Assembly (NCBI RefSeq): GCF_000813745.1
Contig: NZ_JWLC01000020.1
Location: forward strand, 1-64,000
Source: Leisingera sp. ANG-M1
GTDB taxonomy: Bacteria; Pseudomonadota; Alphaproteobacteria; Rhodobacterales; Rhodobacteraceae
Direction of reading: 5' to 3'
DNA: 64,000 bases
The position numbers were made by a program, and so were the translations under genes. The notes under the pieces were generated by a model. That model worked only from the letters and a program-made list of their open reading frames with translations, did no database searches and was not told the origin of the DNA. This document shows positions 56,345-64,000 of this stretch, one piece after another (the stretch's first letter is position 1; the number at the start of each line of letters is the position of its first letter).

Positions 56345-56786
56345 CACCCCGCCTGCCCCCGTTTTCGAAGTCCTGACAGAGGTTGCCATCATCAGCCAGC
56401 TGGCCAACGCCGCTTTGGAGTCCTGCCTGCCGCAGGGGCTGATCGCTGCGCATTTTGCGGTGCTCAGCCACTTGGTCCGCACTGGCGACGGCCAGACACC
56501 GGCAGACATCGCGCGGGCGCTGCAGGTGCCCAAGACCTCCTTCTCCAACACCCTTGCCGGTCTGCAGAAACACGGCCTGGCCGAGGCGCGGCCCAATCCC
56601 AGGGACGGGCGCTCCAAAACCATTTGGATCACCGGACAGGGACGCAAGCTCCGGGAAGACACGGTTGCCGCGCTGGCTCCCGCCCTGCAGGAGCTTGCCG
56701 GCCGCACCGGCCCGGGCACGTTCCATGCGCTGCTGCCGTCATTGCGCAGCCTGCGGGCGGAAATGGACGCGATGCGCAACCCGTAG
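56337..56786 (+). CDS. MarR-family transcriptional regulator
   Basis: A 149-residue protein with a MarR winged helix: LIAAHFAVLSHLVRTGDGQTPADIARALQVPKTSFSNTLAGLQKHGLAEARPNPRDGRSKTIWIT. The ATG at 56337 lies 8 bases before the end of the nitroreductase-like gene, so the two are coupled and probably autoregulated through the palindrome at 55195-55227. A TTG 3 bases earlier is a less likely start. Confidence 0.87.
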   Translation: MPDTPPAPVFEVLTEVAIISQLANAALESCLPQGLIAAHFAVLSHLVRTGDGQTPADIARALQVPKTSFSNTLAGLQKHGLAEARPNPRDGRSKTIWITGQGRKLREDTVAALAPALQELAGRTGPGTFHALLPSLRSLRAEMDAMRNP

Positions 56787-56860
56787 CGGGCAGCCCCGGC
56801 GTATAACCGGCGGAACGGCGAAGCTTGGTCGACCCCGCCCTCTTCCAGCCAGCAGCCGGG

Positions 56861-56875
56861 GTTTCGCTGCGAAAC
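56861..56875. promoter_or_regulatory. parS-like palindrome, site 2
   Basis: GTTTCGCTGCGAAAC in the intergenic region downstream of parB, identical to site 1. Confidence 0.75.
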
Positions 56876-56894
56876 CACCGCCGCCTGCGGAAGC

Positions 56895-56922
56895 AAAAAA
56901 CCCCGGCCCAAACGGACCGGGG
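56895..56922 (-). terminator. rho-independent terminator of the parAB operon
   Basis: On the minus strand CCCCGGTCC and GGGCCGGGG pair (one G-U) around GTTT and are followed by six Ts. It lies just after the parB stop at 56959, between parS-like sites 2 and 3. Confidence 0.85.
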
Positions 56923-56936
56923 TTTCGCAGCGAAAC
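56922..56936. promoter_or_regulatory. parS-like palindrome, site 3
   Basis: GTTTCGCAGCGAAAC, the same palindrome read from the other strand, 61 bp centre to centre from site 2 and touching the terminator stem. Confidence 0.75.
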
Positions 56937-56958
56937 CTGACAGGCGCTCCCTGCCCGT

Positions 56959-58047
56959 TCAGCCGTTTTCCAGCAGATGGCGCACATTGTCCATGACCGC
57001 GTCGACCAGCTCTGCGGTGACTTCGGCGCCGGAAAAGCGGATGGCATAGCCCGCGGGGCCGAACTCCCGTTCGATGGTGATGCCATTGGCAACCTGGGTC
57101 CTGCGGCTGCGCTCCACCTTCTGCCCGGTCTTCGGGCGGCCGCCGCGGCTGAGGTCCTGCGGTGCTCCTTCGCTGTCTTCGATGACCGGCAGCACGGCCT
57201 CCCATTCCTCGACCGCAGACCGCCCCGCGGCTTGCTCCAGCGCGGCCCGGAGCCGGTCCGCCCCGCCGCACCGCAACGCAGACGCCAGGCGCAGGCACTG
57301 CCGCTCGTTGAGGCCGGTGGCATGGGACAGCATGTCGCCAAGCTCTTCATGGATCAGCGCAAAGGAACGGATCTTGGAGCGTTTGGCTTTAGAGGCGTTC
57401 TGAAACAGCACCGCCACGGCTTCGTCAACGGTCGGGAACACACCATCATGCACCGCCGACGCCGCCGCCCGGCCGCGCTCATACTGGCTGAGGCCGGAGC
57501 GGATTTCGTTCTCCTCGATCATCGCCACCATTGCATTGGCAATTGTTCCCGGCGCGCGGATGAAAGCCGGGATCGTTCGGAACCGCTCGCCGCTGAGCGC
57601 ATTCAGCCGCCGCAAAGCCGTCAGGCGGCGATAGCCCGAAACCAGGGCGTATTTGCCCGCCTCCTCGGGATTGAGCGGCTCGAACACCTCAATCGGCAGG
57701 CGCAGCCCGTTCACCGAGATCGAGGTCATCAGCTCTTGAAGCTCTTCCTCGTCCATCACGATCCGGTCGCGGTTCAAGGCGTCGGCGGTGATCTCCTCAA
57801 GCGGGATTTCCACGGCGACCAGGCCTTTTCCCTCGGCGTCGCGCAGGCGTTCGGCGTCGGCCTTGTCGCGGGCAATGGACTCGCGGTCGGCCTGGGGCAG
57901 GGGGCTGGCGTGCTGGGCGGCGTCCGCCACCACATCAGCAATTGGCGGCCGCAGGCCGGGGCTGCGGGCCAGATCCCGGTCGATACCGGCCTCAATCTCC
58001 TTCAGCGCCTCGGGCGAGGGGGTCTCAAGCTGTCTGCGGCGTGCCAT
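56959..58047 (-). CDS. parB: ParB-family partition protein
   Basis: A 362-residue centromere-binding protein. The ParB/Srx-like N-terminal domain runs from about residue 78 to 170 (VEIPLEEITADALNRDRI, then KYALVSGYRRLTALRRLNALSG as the box-II-like arginine patch). A helix-turn-helix region follows (NEIRSGLSQYERGRAAASAVHDGVFPTVDEAVAVLF), then a C-terminal dimerisation domain. It overlaps parA at 58025-58047. With ParA it would segregate the replicon by binding the nearby palindromes. Confidence 0.9.
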   Translation of the reverse strand: MARRRQLETPSPEALKEIEAGIDRDLARSPGLRPPIADVVADAAQHASPLPQADRESIARDKADAERLRDAEGKGLVAVEIPLEEITADALNRDRIVMDEEELQELMTSISVNGLRLPIEVFEPLNPEEAGKYALVSGYRRLTALRRLNALSGERFRTIPAFIRAPGTIANAMVAMIEENEIRSGLSQYERGRAAASAVHDGVFPTVDEAVAVLFQNASKAKRSKIRSFALIHEELGDMLSHATGLNERQCLRLASALRCGGADRLRAALEQAAGRSAVEEWEAVLPVIEDSEGAPQDLSRGGRPKTGQKVERSRRTQVANGITIEREFGPAGYAIRFSGAEVTAELVDAVMDNVRHLLENG

Positions 58048-59449
58048 CTGCTCTGTCCTCTTCGTAGGTTTGCTCTGCCTGCTCCATCTGCTGATCGCGC
58101 CACCAGCTACCGATCAGAAGCTCCTTGAATTCCGCATAGGTGCGGTCGAAGACTTCACGCCCGCGCACATAGGTCTCGCGGTTGAAGTTGCGGTAATCGG
58201 CCTCGTAGATGCCGGAGACGCTTTCGCCGGCCTGGCCGACCATGGCGGTGTAATCCTGCCGGTAGGCGTTCATCATGTCGCCGAAATAGGCCTGGATCAC
58301 ATTGGCCAGATCCGCCTGCTGACTGGCGTCGAAGCGGGTGATCAGGGCGCGCACAACGTCCCATTCGAACTTCATCTCCGGCAGCCCGGCACGGCGGCGG
58401 GCGGCGTTTTCGCCGTCCTCGATCGAGGCAAAGGTGGAGTAAAGCATGTCGAAGAAACGGCCGGTGGAGTCAAACTCCAGGAAGGAGGCGCCAAGCGGCA
58501 CCATCAGGATATCGGCGGCGGCGAGCGCGTTGATCGTCAGATAGCCAAGGGCAGGGGGGGTATCGAGCAGGATGATGTCGTAGTCATCCAGCGCGCCGCC
58601 CTGATCCAGCGAATTTGTCAGCGCGTCCCACAGCGCCCAATTCCTGAGGCCCATGCGCCAGACCGGAATCTGGAACTCGGCCCAGTAGAGATTGAGCTGC
58701 GCGCCAATCAGGTCGATGTTGGGCCAATGGGTCTCCTGAACTACGTTTCGCAGCGAAACCTCTTTGGCCTCGGTTAGAGTCTCATCAAGGGGAATAGAGT
58801 CTAATCCGGAGGCTTCGCGCACCTTATTCTCGGCTTCTACCGCCTCGGCGTAGTCGCGGGCGAGGAGCGGGAAAACGGTTTGCCATTCGTCGGCAACCTT
58901 GCCGCCGAGGATCGAGGTCATAGAGCCCTGGCTGTCGAGGTCAACCACCAGAACCTTGTAGCCGTCGAGCGCGGCTGACATCGCCAGATGCGCTGCGGTG
59001 GAGGTCTTGCCGACGCCGCCCTTGAAGTTGGCAACCGCAACCACTTTGGCGGGCAGGCCTTCGGGGCGGTAGGGGCGGTATTCCTTGGTGCTGATGCCTT
59101 CTTCTGCGAAATGGTCGCGCAGCTTCAGGACCTCCTCCAGCGTGAACCATTTCGAGCCGCTGGCGCCTTCGCCCTGCGGCAGTTCCGGGTTCTTGTTCAG
59201 CACCCGGCGCAGGTGGGCGGGGGCCACCGGGATAAGGTAGCGGCAAACCTCCCAGGTGGAGAAACTGCGCAGGCGTTTCCGGCCGTCCGGCGCATAGCCG
59301 CGTTTGGCCAGGTCGTCACGGCCGCGGCCCGCGAAGGCAGCAGCCTTGGCGAATCTGGCGGTGTCGACGAGTTCGCCCAGCTTAGCTGCGGCTGCCTCGG
59401 GATCCAGGTTGAAATAGGGGGGCAGGGGGGTGTCAGGTTTCTTTGCCAT
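58025..59449 (-). CDS. parA: ParA-family partition ATPase
   Basis: A 474-residue type Ia-like ParA with an N-terminal DNA-binding extension (KLGELVDTARFAKAAAF, then FSTWEVCRYLIPVAPAHLRRVL) and the ATPase core: deviant Walker A AVANFKGGVGKTSTAAHLA, then VLVVDLDSQGS and DIILLDTPPALGYLTINALAAAD. I choose ATG at 59449 (MAKKPDTPLPP) with CCGAGG upstream. The frame to 59614 adds a Cys-rich stretch unlike the family. A parS-like palindrome lies within the gene at 58745. Confidence 0.93.
   Translation of the reverse strand: MAKKPDTPLPPYFNLDPEAAAAKLGELVDTARFAKAAAFAGRGRDDLAKRGYAPDGRKRLRSFSTWEVCRYLIPVAPAHLRRVLNKNPELPQGEGASGSKWFTLEEVLKLRDHFAEEGISTKEYRPYRPEGLPAKVVAVANFKGGVGKTSTAAHLAMSAALDGYKVLVVDLDSQGSMTSILGGKVADEWQTVFPLLARDYAEAVEAENKVREASGLDSIPLDETLTEAKEVSLRNVVQETHWPNIDLIGAQLNLYWAEFQIPVWRMGLRNWALWDALTNSLDQGGALDDYDIILLDTPPALGYLTINALAAADILMVPLGASFLEFDSTGRFFDMLYSTFASIEDGENAARRRAGLPEMKFEWDVVRALITRFDASQQADLANVIQAYFGDMMNAYRQDYTAMVGQAGESVSGIYEADYRNFNRETYVRGREVFDRTYAEFKELLIGSWWRDQQMEQAEQTYEEDRADGTPQTA
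58745..58759. promoter_or_regulatory. parS-like palindrome, site 4
   Basis: GTTTCGCAGCGAAAC within the parA coding sequence, where it encodes part of EVSLRN. It is read in coding context without disrupting the protein. Confidence 0.65.
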
Positions 59450-59701
59450 GTGCCGTGTGCCTCGGGTAGATCGCCTGTTTGACGTGTTATCCCGGTTTTT
59501 GTCGCACATCATGGGGCAAGAGTGAATCATTATCTGGCAGCGCATCTGATTTCCGCTGCCGTCCGTATCCCGCGGAATATATGACTCTTTTCCCCAATTC
59601 TTACTATGGCACAAACAGGTTGAAATGTTGTGAATCTTTGATTCAGTTTAGAATCTTTGGGTCTGTAATATTAAACAATACCAGTATGTTAAATGACTTT
59701 C

Positions 59702-59789
59702 GGTACCTGCTTCCGGTATCAAAGGGACCCGTTTACAGGGGCATAGGTACCTGTCTGCGGGAGCAAGGGTTCCGATTCGCAGGAGCATG
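59702..59789 (+). repeat. four tandem 22-bp iterons
   Basis: Units start at 59702, 59724, 59746 and 59768, each exactly 22 bases, with consensus beginning GGTACCYGTTTGCAGG. A degenerate fifth begins at 59790. A 22-base period keeps all units on one face of the helix, as in iteron plasmid origins that bind Rep monomers. Confidence 0.8.
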
Positions 59790-59899
59790 GGTACCCGCGG
59801 CCCGGGATCGTCAAAACAGGCCATTTCTGGCGGCAGAATACGCGAAAAACAGCAGATTTCAGCCCGGATCGGTCCCCGGCGCCGGGCCTGAACGTGAAA

Positions 59900-59941
59900 G
59901 GTACCCGTTTGCAGGACTGGGTTCTCCTGTATTTGGGTCCC
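59900..59941. repeat. direct plus inverted iteron near the rep promoter
   Basis: A fifth good direct copy (GGTACCCGTTTGCAGGAC) starts at 59900. The 22 bases at 59920-59941 read on the minus strand begin GGGACCCAAATACAGGAG, an inverted copy. Facing iterons before a rep gene commonly serve as the operator where Rep dimers repress their own gene. Confidence 0.65.
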
Positions 59942-60039
59942 CAAAGCAGGATTGAGCCCGGGTGCCTTTTCCGTCATAGTGGCGGCAGAGCAGTCCCCGG
60001 AGAGTCGCAAAGGCCGGAGCGGGGCAGGAGGGCAGGGCG

Positions 60040-61323
60040 ATGGACGCCGACAACATCCCGCACAACAAGCTGTCAGGCCCGCTGCGCCGGGGCTCGGTGA
60101 AGAAGAATGTCGCGGCCATTCATGTCTCGGGCAAGCTGACGCTGCTGCAGCGCAAGCTGTCGAATGTGCTGCTGCTCAATGCCTATGACTCGCTGATCAC
60201 CAAACCCAAGCACCAGATCGACGCCCAGACCCTATGCATGATGGTGGGCTACAACTCCAATGATATGGAGACGCTGAAACAGTCGCTGCGCTCGCTGGCG
60301 GAGACGGTGGCGGAGTGGGATATGCTGGATGAGCAGGGTCGGCAGGAATGGGGCGTGAGCTCGCTGCTGTCTTATGCCAAGCTGGCGGGCGGGGTGTGCG
60401 AATATGCCTACTCTCCGGCGCTGGCCGAGAAGCTGCACGACCCCAAGGTCTTTGCGCTGATCAATCTGAACATCCAGCGGCGGTTCACCAGCGGCCATGC
60501 GCTGGCGCTTTATGAGAACTGCTACCGGTTCGTGCGCACAGGGTCGACCGGCTGGTGGCCGATTGATCTGTTCCGCCGCCTGATGGGGGTGGATGGCAGC
60601 GCTTATTACGAGAGCTTCAAGCATCTCAATGCCAAGATCATCAAGCCGGCGGTTGCGGAGGTGAACAAGACCTCAAACATCCTGCTGACGCCTGAGTTCA
60701 AGAAGATGGGGCGGCAGGTGGCCGAGGTGCGGTTCCTGATCAAGGAGAACCCGCAGCTGGCGATGCTGGACATCGACGACGGTGCCGGGGTGCGGCAGGG
60801 CGCGGTCTACGGCCAGCTGATGGCGCTGGGGGTGAGCGACCGGCTGGCGCGGCAGTGGATTGCCGAGCATGGCGAGGAGTATGTGGCCGAGAAGGTTGGC
60901 TATCTGAAGGGGCGCAAGGGGGTGGACAGCCCGGTGCGTTACCTGAGTGCAGCGCTGCGGGACGATTACAAGGACGCGCCGGCGGACACGGTGAAAGAGG
61001 TGCCGCCAGAAGTGCTGGCCGCTGCGGAGGCGCGCAAGGCGGCGGAAGCGGAGGCCGCACGGGCCGAGGCGGCGGCGGATCAGGCCAAGGCGCGCGAGCG
61101 GTCTTTGCGGGCGCAGAAGCTGGAGCGGATCCGGGAGCTGGCGGCGGGGCGCTCGCCCACCCAGCGGGATGCGGACAAGCGGCTGTTCCTGAGCCGCCTG
61201 GAGGACGAGATCGACCGCGAAGAATTCCGCAACCGCGGCTGGGGCGCGGCGCTGCTGGCCGGTGAGATGGCGGAGTTCTGGGAAGAGCTGATCCCCGGCG
61301 CGCTGGAGGATCTGGCCGGGTAG
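60040..61323 (+). CDS. plasmid replication initiator (Rep_3/RepB-like)
   Basis: A 427-residue initiator. The N-terminal part, VSGKLTLLQRKLSNVLLLNAYDSLI, then LCMMVGYNSNDMETLKQSLRSLAETVAEW and SLLSYAKLAGGVCEYAYSPALAEKLHDP, fits the paired winged-helix Rep_3/RepB fold; a second winged helix is near residues 150-250. The C-terminal 100 residues are a charged coiled coil (AAEARKAAEAEAARAEAAADQAKARER) with a tail. AGGAGGGC precedes the ATG. With the iterons and divergent parAB it is the maintenance module of the replicon. I cannot assign the exact Rhodobacteraceae compatibility group. Confidence 0.85.
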   Translation: MDADNIPHNKLSGPLRRGSVKKNVAAIHVSGKLTLLQRKLSNVLLLNAYDSLITKPKHQIDAQTLCMMVGYNSNDMETLKQSLRSLAETVAEWDMLDEQGRQEWGVSSLLSYAKLAGGVCEYAYSPALAEKLHDPKVFALINLNIQRRFTSGHALALYENCYRFVRTGSTGWWPIDLFRRLMGVDGSAYYESFKHLNAKIIKPAVAEVNKTSNILLTPEFKKMGRQVAEVRFLIKENPQLAMLDIDDGAGVRQGAVYGQLMALGVSDRLARQWIAEHGEEYVAEKVGYLKGRKGVDSPVRYLSAALRDDYKDAPADTVKEVPPEVLAAAEARKAAEAEAARAEAAADQAKARERSLRAQKLERIRELAAGRSPTQRDADKRLFLSRLEDEIDREEFRNRGWGAALLAGEMAEFWEELIPGALEDLAG

Positions 61324-61390
61324 GGCGCCTGTTTGCCCGGGGGGGACTGAACCCGCACCGGCAGCGCTGTGCGGCTGCTTGCAGCCGGGG

Positions 61391-61409
61391 AGGCGGGTTA
61401 TGCCCGCCT
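61391..61409. terminator. small hairpin between converging rep and hydroxylase genes
   Basis: AGGCGGG and CCCGCCT form a 7-bp stem that spans the stop codon of the leftward gene. It may help end rep transcription. No T tract was seen. Confidence 0.4.
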
Positions 61410-62387
61410 GAACGTGCGCCGGATGAACCCGAAGCCGCTGCGCAGGCGCCTGCGGAGGAGCCGCCCGATATCCGCAACCGGCTGCAGGTAGAGAACCTTC
61501 AGGCTGTCTGCTGAGCTGCGTTCCGATGCATCCAGGCCGAAGGTCAGCTCCTGATCGGTCTCGGACAGGTGCAGGGAGTTGAACAGCCAGTCCCAGACCG
61601 CCAGCGCCGCGCCAAAGTTCTTGTCGAAATGGCGCTCGGCCACCGAATGGTGCAGCTGGTGCTGGGCAGGTGAGATCAGGATGTGCTCCAGCCAGGGCCA
61701 GTAGCGGATGCTGATGTGGGAATGGCGCAGGTTGGATCCAGTGACATGGAAGAGGAACACCAGCACGTTGACCCCGACCACCGTGTAAAGGCTCACCGCA
61801 TCGCCGAACAGGTAATAGAACACCGGGATCACCGTTCCCTGCGCGGCAACCCCGCGCAGGGTATACAGCACCCCTTCCAGCGGGTGCACCCGGTAGACGG
61901 TGACCGGGGTCAGCGTGGTGGCAGAGTGATGCACCTTGTGCAGTGCCCACAGCAGCGGAAAGCGGTGCATCCAGCGGTGCACCAGGTATTTCGAGAAGTC
62001 ATCCGCCACAAACAGCGCTGCGGTGAACAATGCCACCACCATTCCTTGGCTCAGACCGCTGAAATGGGCGGGCACCAGGAAATCCTGCCCGTGCAGGAAG
62101 AAATAGATAGCGGTGGCGATGGCCACCTGGCTAAGCAGCAGCGGTGAGATCAGGAAGGTGAACAGCCGGTTGATCACAAAGATCTTGCAGTCCGCCAGCG
62201 ACGATTTGGACAGCAGCACTTTGCGGTCGAACACCCGCGCCAGCGCCGCCCGCAGCGGGGTTTTGCGGATGCAGACCAGCCAGGTGAGCGCAATCAGGAC
62301 GGACAGGGCCAGATAGCCGAAGAACACCCGTTTCTTCGGATTGGCAAAATCCGCGAACACCGCGGCGATCTGGTCAAACAGGTCCAC
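61398..62387 (-). CDS. sterol desaturase/fatty acid hydroxylase-family protein
   Basis: A 329-residue membrane di-iron enzyme of the ERG3/sterol-desaturase superfamily. His motifs are HRWMHRFPLLWALHKVHHSA and HQLHHSVAERHFDKNFG, with about five hydrophobic helices (for example YLALSVLIALTWLVCI and LLSQVAIATAIYFFL). It would hydroxylate a membrane lipid; the substrate is unknown. GAGG precedes the ATG. It is 58 bases downstream of the DUF4856-like gene. Confidence 0.87.
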   Translation of the reverse strand: MDLFDQIAAVFADFANPKKRVFFGYLALSVLIALTWLVCIRKTPLRAALARVFDRKVLLSKSSLADCKIFVINRLFTFLISPLLLSQVAIATAIYFFLHGQDFLVPAHFSGLSQGMVVALFTAALFVADDFSKYLVHRWMHRFPLLWALHKVHHSATTLTPVTVYRVHPLEGVLYTLRGVAAQGTVIPVFYYLFGDAVSLYTVVGVNVLVFLFHVTGSNLRHSHISIRYWPWLEHILISPAQHQLHHSVAERHFDKNFGAALAVWDWLFNSLHLSETDQELTFGLDASERSSADSLKVLYLQPVADIGRLLRRRLRSGFGFIRRTFRRA

Positions 62388-62445
62388 GCTGATGCCTCAA
62401 GCAGAGAGGGCCGGGCGGCGCCTGGGGACGCCGCCCGGACAGGGA

Positions 62446-63843
62446 TTAGTCGGTCTCGGCACCGCCGTCGCCGCTCAGGCTGTCGACCAGGCCGGCCAGC
62501 TCGGCGGTCTGGTCATTGGCGCGCGCTTCGATGCCAAAGCTGTTCGCCAGCAGCTCCTGCACCCGCAGCATGTGCAGCTGGTAGCTGTTCCAGGACATTT
62601 TGCGGTTCTTTTCAAAGTTGCCGTCCGCATCCAGGCCGCTGACAAAGGTGCCGTCCAGGGTCACCGGGCCGTAGCCGATCAGCCGGTTCAGGTGCACCGC
62701 GGTTTTGCCCAGGTTGTTCTTGCCGCTCTGCAGCGCCATGGCAAAGCCCTTCAGCTCGCCCCAGTGCTTGACATATTTGCGGTAGGCCTTGGCGCGGGCG
62801 GCATCATCCGCTGCTTCGGTGAGGGCGCTGATGTCTTTGTAGACGGAACCTGCGTATTTGAAGGTCGCCTCAGCCAGTACCATTTCCCAGTTGTCGGCGA
62901 TGGTCTTGGCATAGCCCTGCAGCTCAGCCCGCTGTGCGTCGGTCAGGTTCTCGCCCGCAGCCGAAGCAATCAGCGACCGACCGTCGATGAACGCCTGGGT
63001 AATGGTCTGCATATAGGCGGTTTTGCCGGACTTGTCGGCGCCTGCGGCGTAGTAGGCGGGGCCAAAGACATATTCGGTCTTCAGGTCGATCACGCCGTCG
63101 CCATTGGCATCGGCCGCAGCGAGATCCTTCATCTTGGCAACGTTATAGTTATCCTCGGCGCTCAGCGTCAGGCTGTGCGCTGCGGCACCGAAGTAGCCGA
63201 AGGCCTCGTCCCAGACGTGCTCTTTGCCGGTGTAATAGGCGCCGTCCTTGTAGGCTTCGCCGTTCGGCTTGGTGCCTGCGCCCAGCTTCTCGTCCAGGTA
63301 GTTGTCGACCGCCTGGCTGAACGGCATCGCGCCCATGGTGAATTTGGAGATCAGCTGTGCGTAATCATAGCCGTTTGCCGCGTCAAAGCCGCCGTCGGCC
63401 TTGGCCGCCTGCGCGATCATGTGCAGCACAACTTCTTTGCCGGTCATATCGCCGGGCCAGGCCGGCATGGCGCCGTCATAGAATTTGCCCGCGATGTTCT
63501 TGCCGCTGGACAGCTCGTTCACAGTGGTCTGCTTGATCGGGAAACCGTCCTTGGAGACCGGCGCGATGATCGGCAGATCCTTGTCCGAACCGTTGAAATA
63601 GCTCAGCATCTGGGCTTCCAGTTCGGCTGCGTTGGCGCCGCCGTTGCCCTTGCCTGCCAGTTTCTTCAGGCTGTCGTGCAGCACATGGCGCGCCACCTGG
63701 CCGGAATAGGCAACCGAGTTGGCTTTTTCGCCGCCGTAGCCTTTTACGGTCACCGGGAACGGGCCGTAAGTGTCCGCTGCAAATGCGGTGCCCGCAGTCA
63801 GCGCTGCCGCCACGATGCAAGTCGTCAGCTTGAGTGAGTTCAT
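62446..63843 (-). CDS. exported DUF4856-like protein
   Basis: A 465-residue protein with a signal peptide (LTTCIVAAALTAGTAFAAD). The mature protein resembles DUF4856 proteins: VKGYGGEKANSVAYSGQVARHVLHDSLKKLAG, GKEHVWDEAFGYFGAAAHSL, and LMxKxxGxxPVTLDGTF-like GYGPVTLDGTFVSGLDADGNFEKN. A loop at residues 245-257, DANGDGVIDLKTE, matches an EF-hand-type calcium loop. GAGGAAGG precedes the ATG. Function unknown; some relatives sit with iron or copper uptake genes, which are not seen here. Confidence 0.78.
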   Translation of the reverse strand: MNSLKLTTCIVAAALTAGTAFAADTYGPFPVTVKGYGGEKANSVAYSGQVARHVLHDSLKKLAGKGNGGANAAELEAQMLSYFNGSDKDLPIIAPVSKDGFPIKQTTVNELSSGKNIAGKFYDGAMPAWPGDMTGKEVVLHMIAQAAKADGGFDAANGYDYAQLISKFTMGAMPFSQAVDNYLDEKLGAGTKPNGEAYKDGAYYTGKEHVWDEAFGYFGAAAHSLTLSAEDNYNVAKMKDLAAADANGDGVIDLKTEYVFGPAYYAAGADKSGKTAYMQTITQAFIDGRSLIASAAGENLTDAQRAELQGYAKTIADNWEMVLAEATFKYAGSVYKDISALTEAADDAARAKAYRKYVKHWGELKGFAMALQSGKNNLGKTAVHLNRLIGYGPVTLDGTFVSGLDADGNFEKNRKMSWNSYQLHMLRVQELLANSFGIEARANDQTAELAGLVDSLSGDGGAETD

Positions 63844-63869
63844 CGTCAGTTCACCTTCCTCGCAAAGGT

Positions 63870-63888
63870 CTTGAGTATTTTTCTCAAG
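63870..63888. promoter_or_regulatory. inverted repeat upstream of the DUF4856-like gene
   Basis: CTTGAG and CTCAAG flank a T-rich 7-base spacer, 27 bases before the start codon. It may be an operator overlapping the promoter. It does not match the Irr or Fur box as I know them. Confidence 0.4.
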
Positions 63889-64000
63889 ATTAAATTCCCG
63901 AGCGAAAAAGTCATATTTCTGCCGGTGATGTCAACAGAAAAGATTGCACCGTGCGCGACGGGGCTGCGGCGGCGCATCAGATGCGGCCGGCCGGATGTCC
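63889..64000. other. window end, no gene visible
   Basis: The last 112 bases hold the likely promoter of the DUF4856-like gene and GC-rich sequence with no recognisable feature. Confidence 0.5.

Larger units (their letters stand above)
59450..60039. other. replication origin region between parA and rep
   Basis: A 590-base gap without a gene. The part at about 59570-59700 is AT-rich and could be the duplex-unwinding element. Tandem 22-bp iterons follow at 59702-59789, with further direct and inverted copies nearer the rep start. No perfect DnaA box was found by eye. The divergent parA and rep promoters must also lie here. Confidence 0.7.

Noticed and set aside
55616-57298. 560-residue minus-strand frame across MarR and nitroreductase genes
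   Set aside because: It crosses two well-supported genes, the parAB terminator and the parS-like sites.
58025-59614. Longer ParA start at 59614
   Set aside because: The extra 55 residues are Cys-rich and unlike ParA; the ATG at 59449 has an upstream GAGG and begins a normal-length protein.

Overview
The window reads as part of a secondary replicon (megaplasmid or chromid) of a marine Rhodobacteraceae bacterium of the Roseobacter group, similar in style to Leisingera, Phaeobacter or Ruegeria. The reasons are high GC, the gene families present (FrcBCA-type sugar ABC transporter, DddP-like M24 enzyme, Rieske oxygenases, type I-secreted RTX protein), and a plasmid-type replication and partition module at 55.6-61.3 kb. 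The left edge looks like the promoter and boxA leader of a ribosomal RNA operon that reads leftwards out of the window. An rRNA operon on a replicon with its own rep/parAB would fit a chromid. Genus and replicon type are inference.

Layout. 0-0.7 kb: rRNA operon promoter and leader (minus strand) plus non-coding DNA. 0.7-5 kb: a tightly coupled minus-strand operon (alpha/beta hydrolase, Tat-exported FAD oxidase, three membrane or unknown proteins). 5.2-10.3 kb: RND efflux pair and a LysR regulator. 10.6-16.9 kb: a secreted CHRD/spondin/RTX protein with its type I ABC exporter and adaptor. 16.9-23.8 kb: a small META-like protein, then a giant 1845-residue protein made of about 17 helical repeats with a period near 75 residues and a C-terminal HEVGH metalloprotease-like domain, followed by a CpXC zinc-ribbon protein. 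I did not recognise this pair as any described system.

23.8-36.8 kb is a myo-inositol catabolic locus: a divergent LacI regulator with two identical palindromic operators, iolG, a sugar ABC transporter, a second Gfo/Idh/MocA dehydrogenase, an iolC kinase-DUF2090 fusion, iolD, iolE, iolB and a hydroxypyruvate isomerase-like TIM barrel. No iolA is visible. 36.8-53.1 kb looks like a second catabolic regulon: an Ehu-type (ectoine/amino acid) ABC transporter, a betaine-aldehyde-type dehydrogenase, an Lrp regulator, a Rieske oxygenase, two D-2-hydroxyacid dehydrogenases, a tartronate-semialdehyde-type reductase, a LysR regulator, a TPP-dependent decarboxylase-like enzyme, a membrane desaturase/hydroxylase with a Rieske ferredoxin, a DddP-like M24 enzyme and a PanB-like enzyme. 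This may be one pathway for a methylated or betaine/sulfonium-type osmolyte, but the substrate cannot be read from sequence.

53.2-56.8 kb holds small redox and regulatory genes: HxlR, two SnoaL-like proteins, a 2Fe-2S ferredoxin, a Tat-exported nitroreductase-like protein and MarR. 56.9-61.3 kb is the maintenance module: parB and parA on the minus strand, divergent from a rep gene, with 22-bp iterons between parA and rep and four identical-core 15-bp palindromes around parAB that look like parS. 61.4-64 kb has a sterol desaturase-like hydroxylase and an exported DUF4856-like protein. No CRISPR array, tRNA, insertion sequence or integrase was seen.
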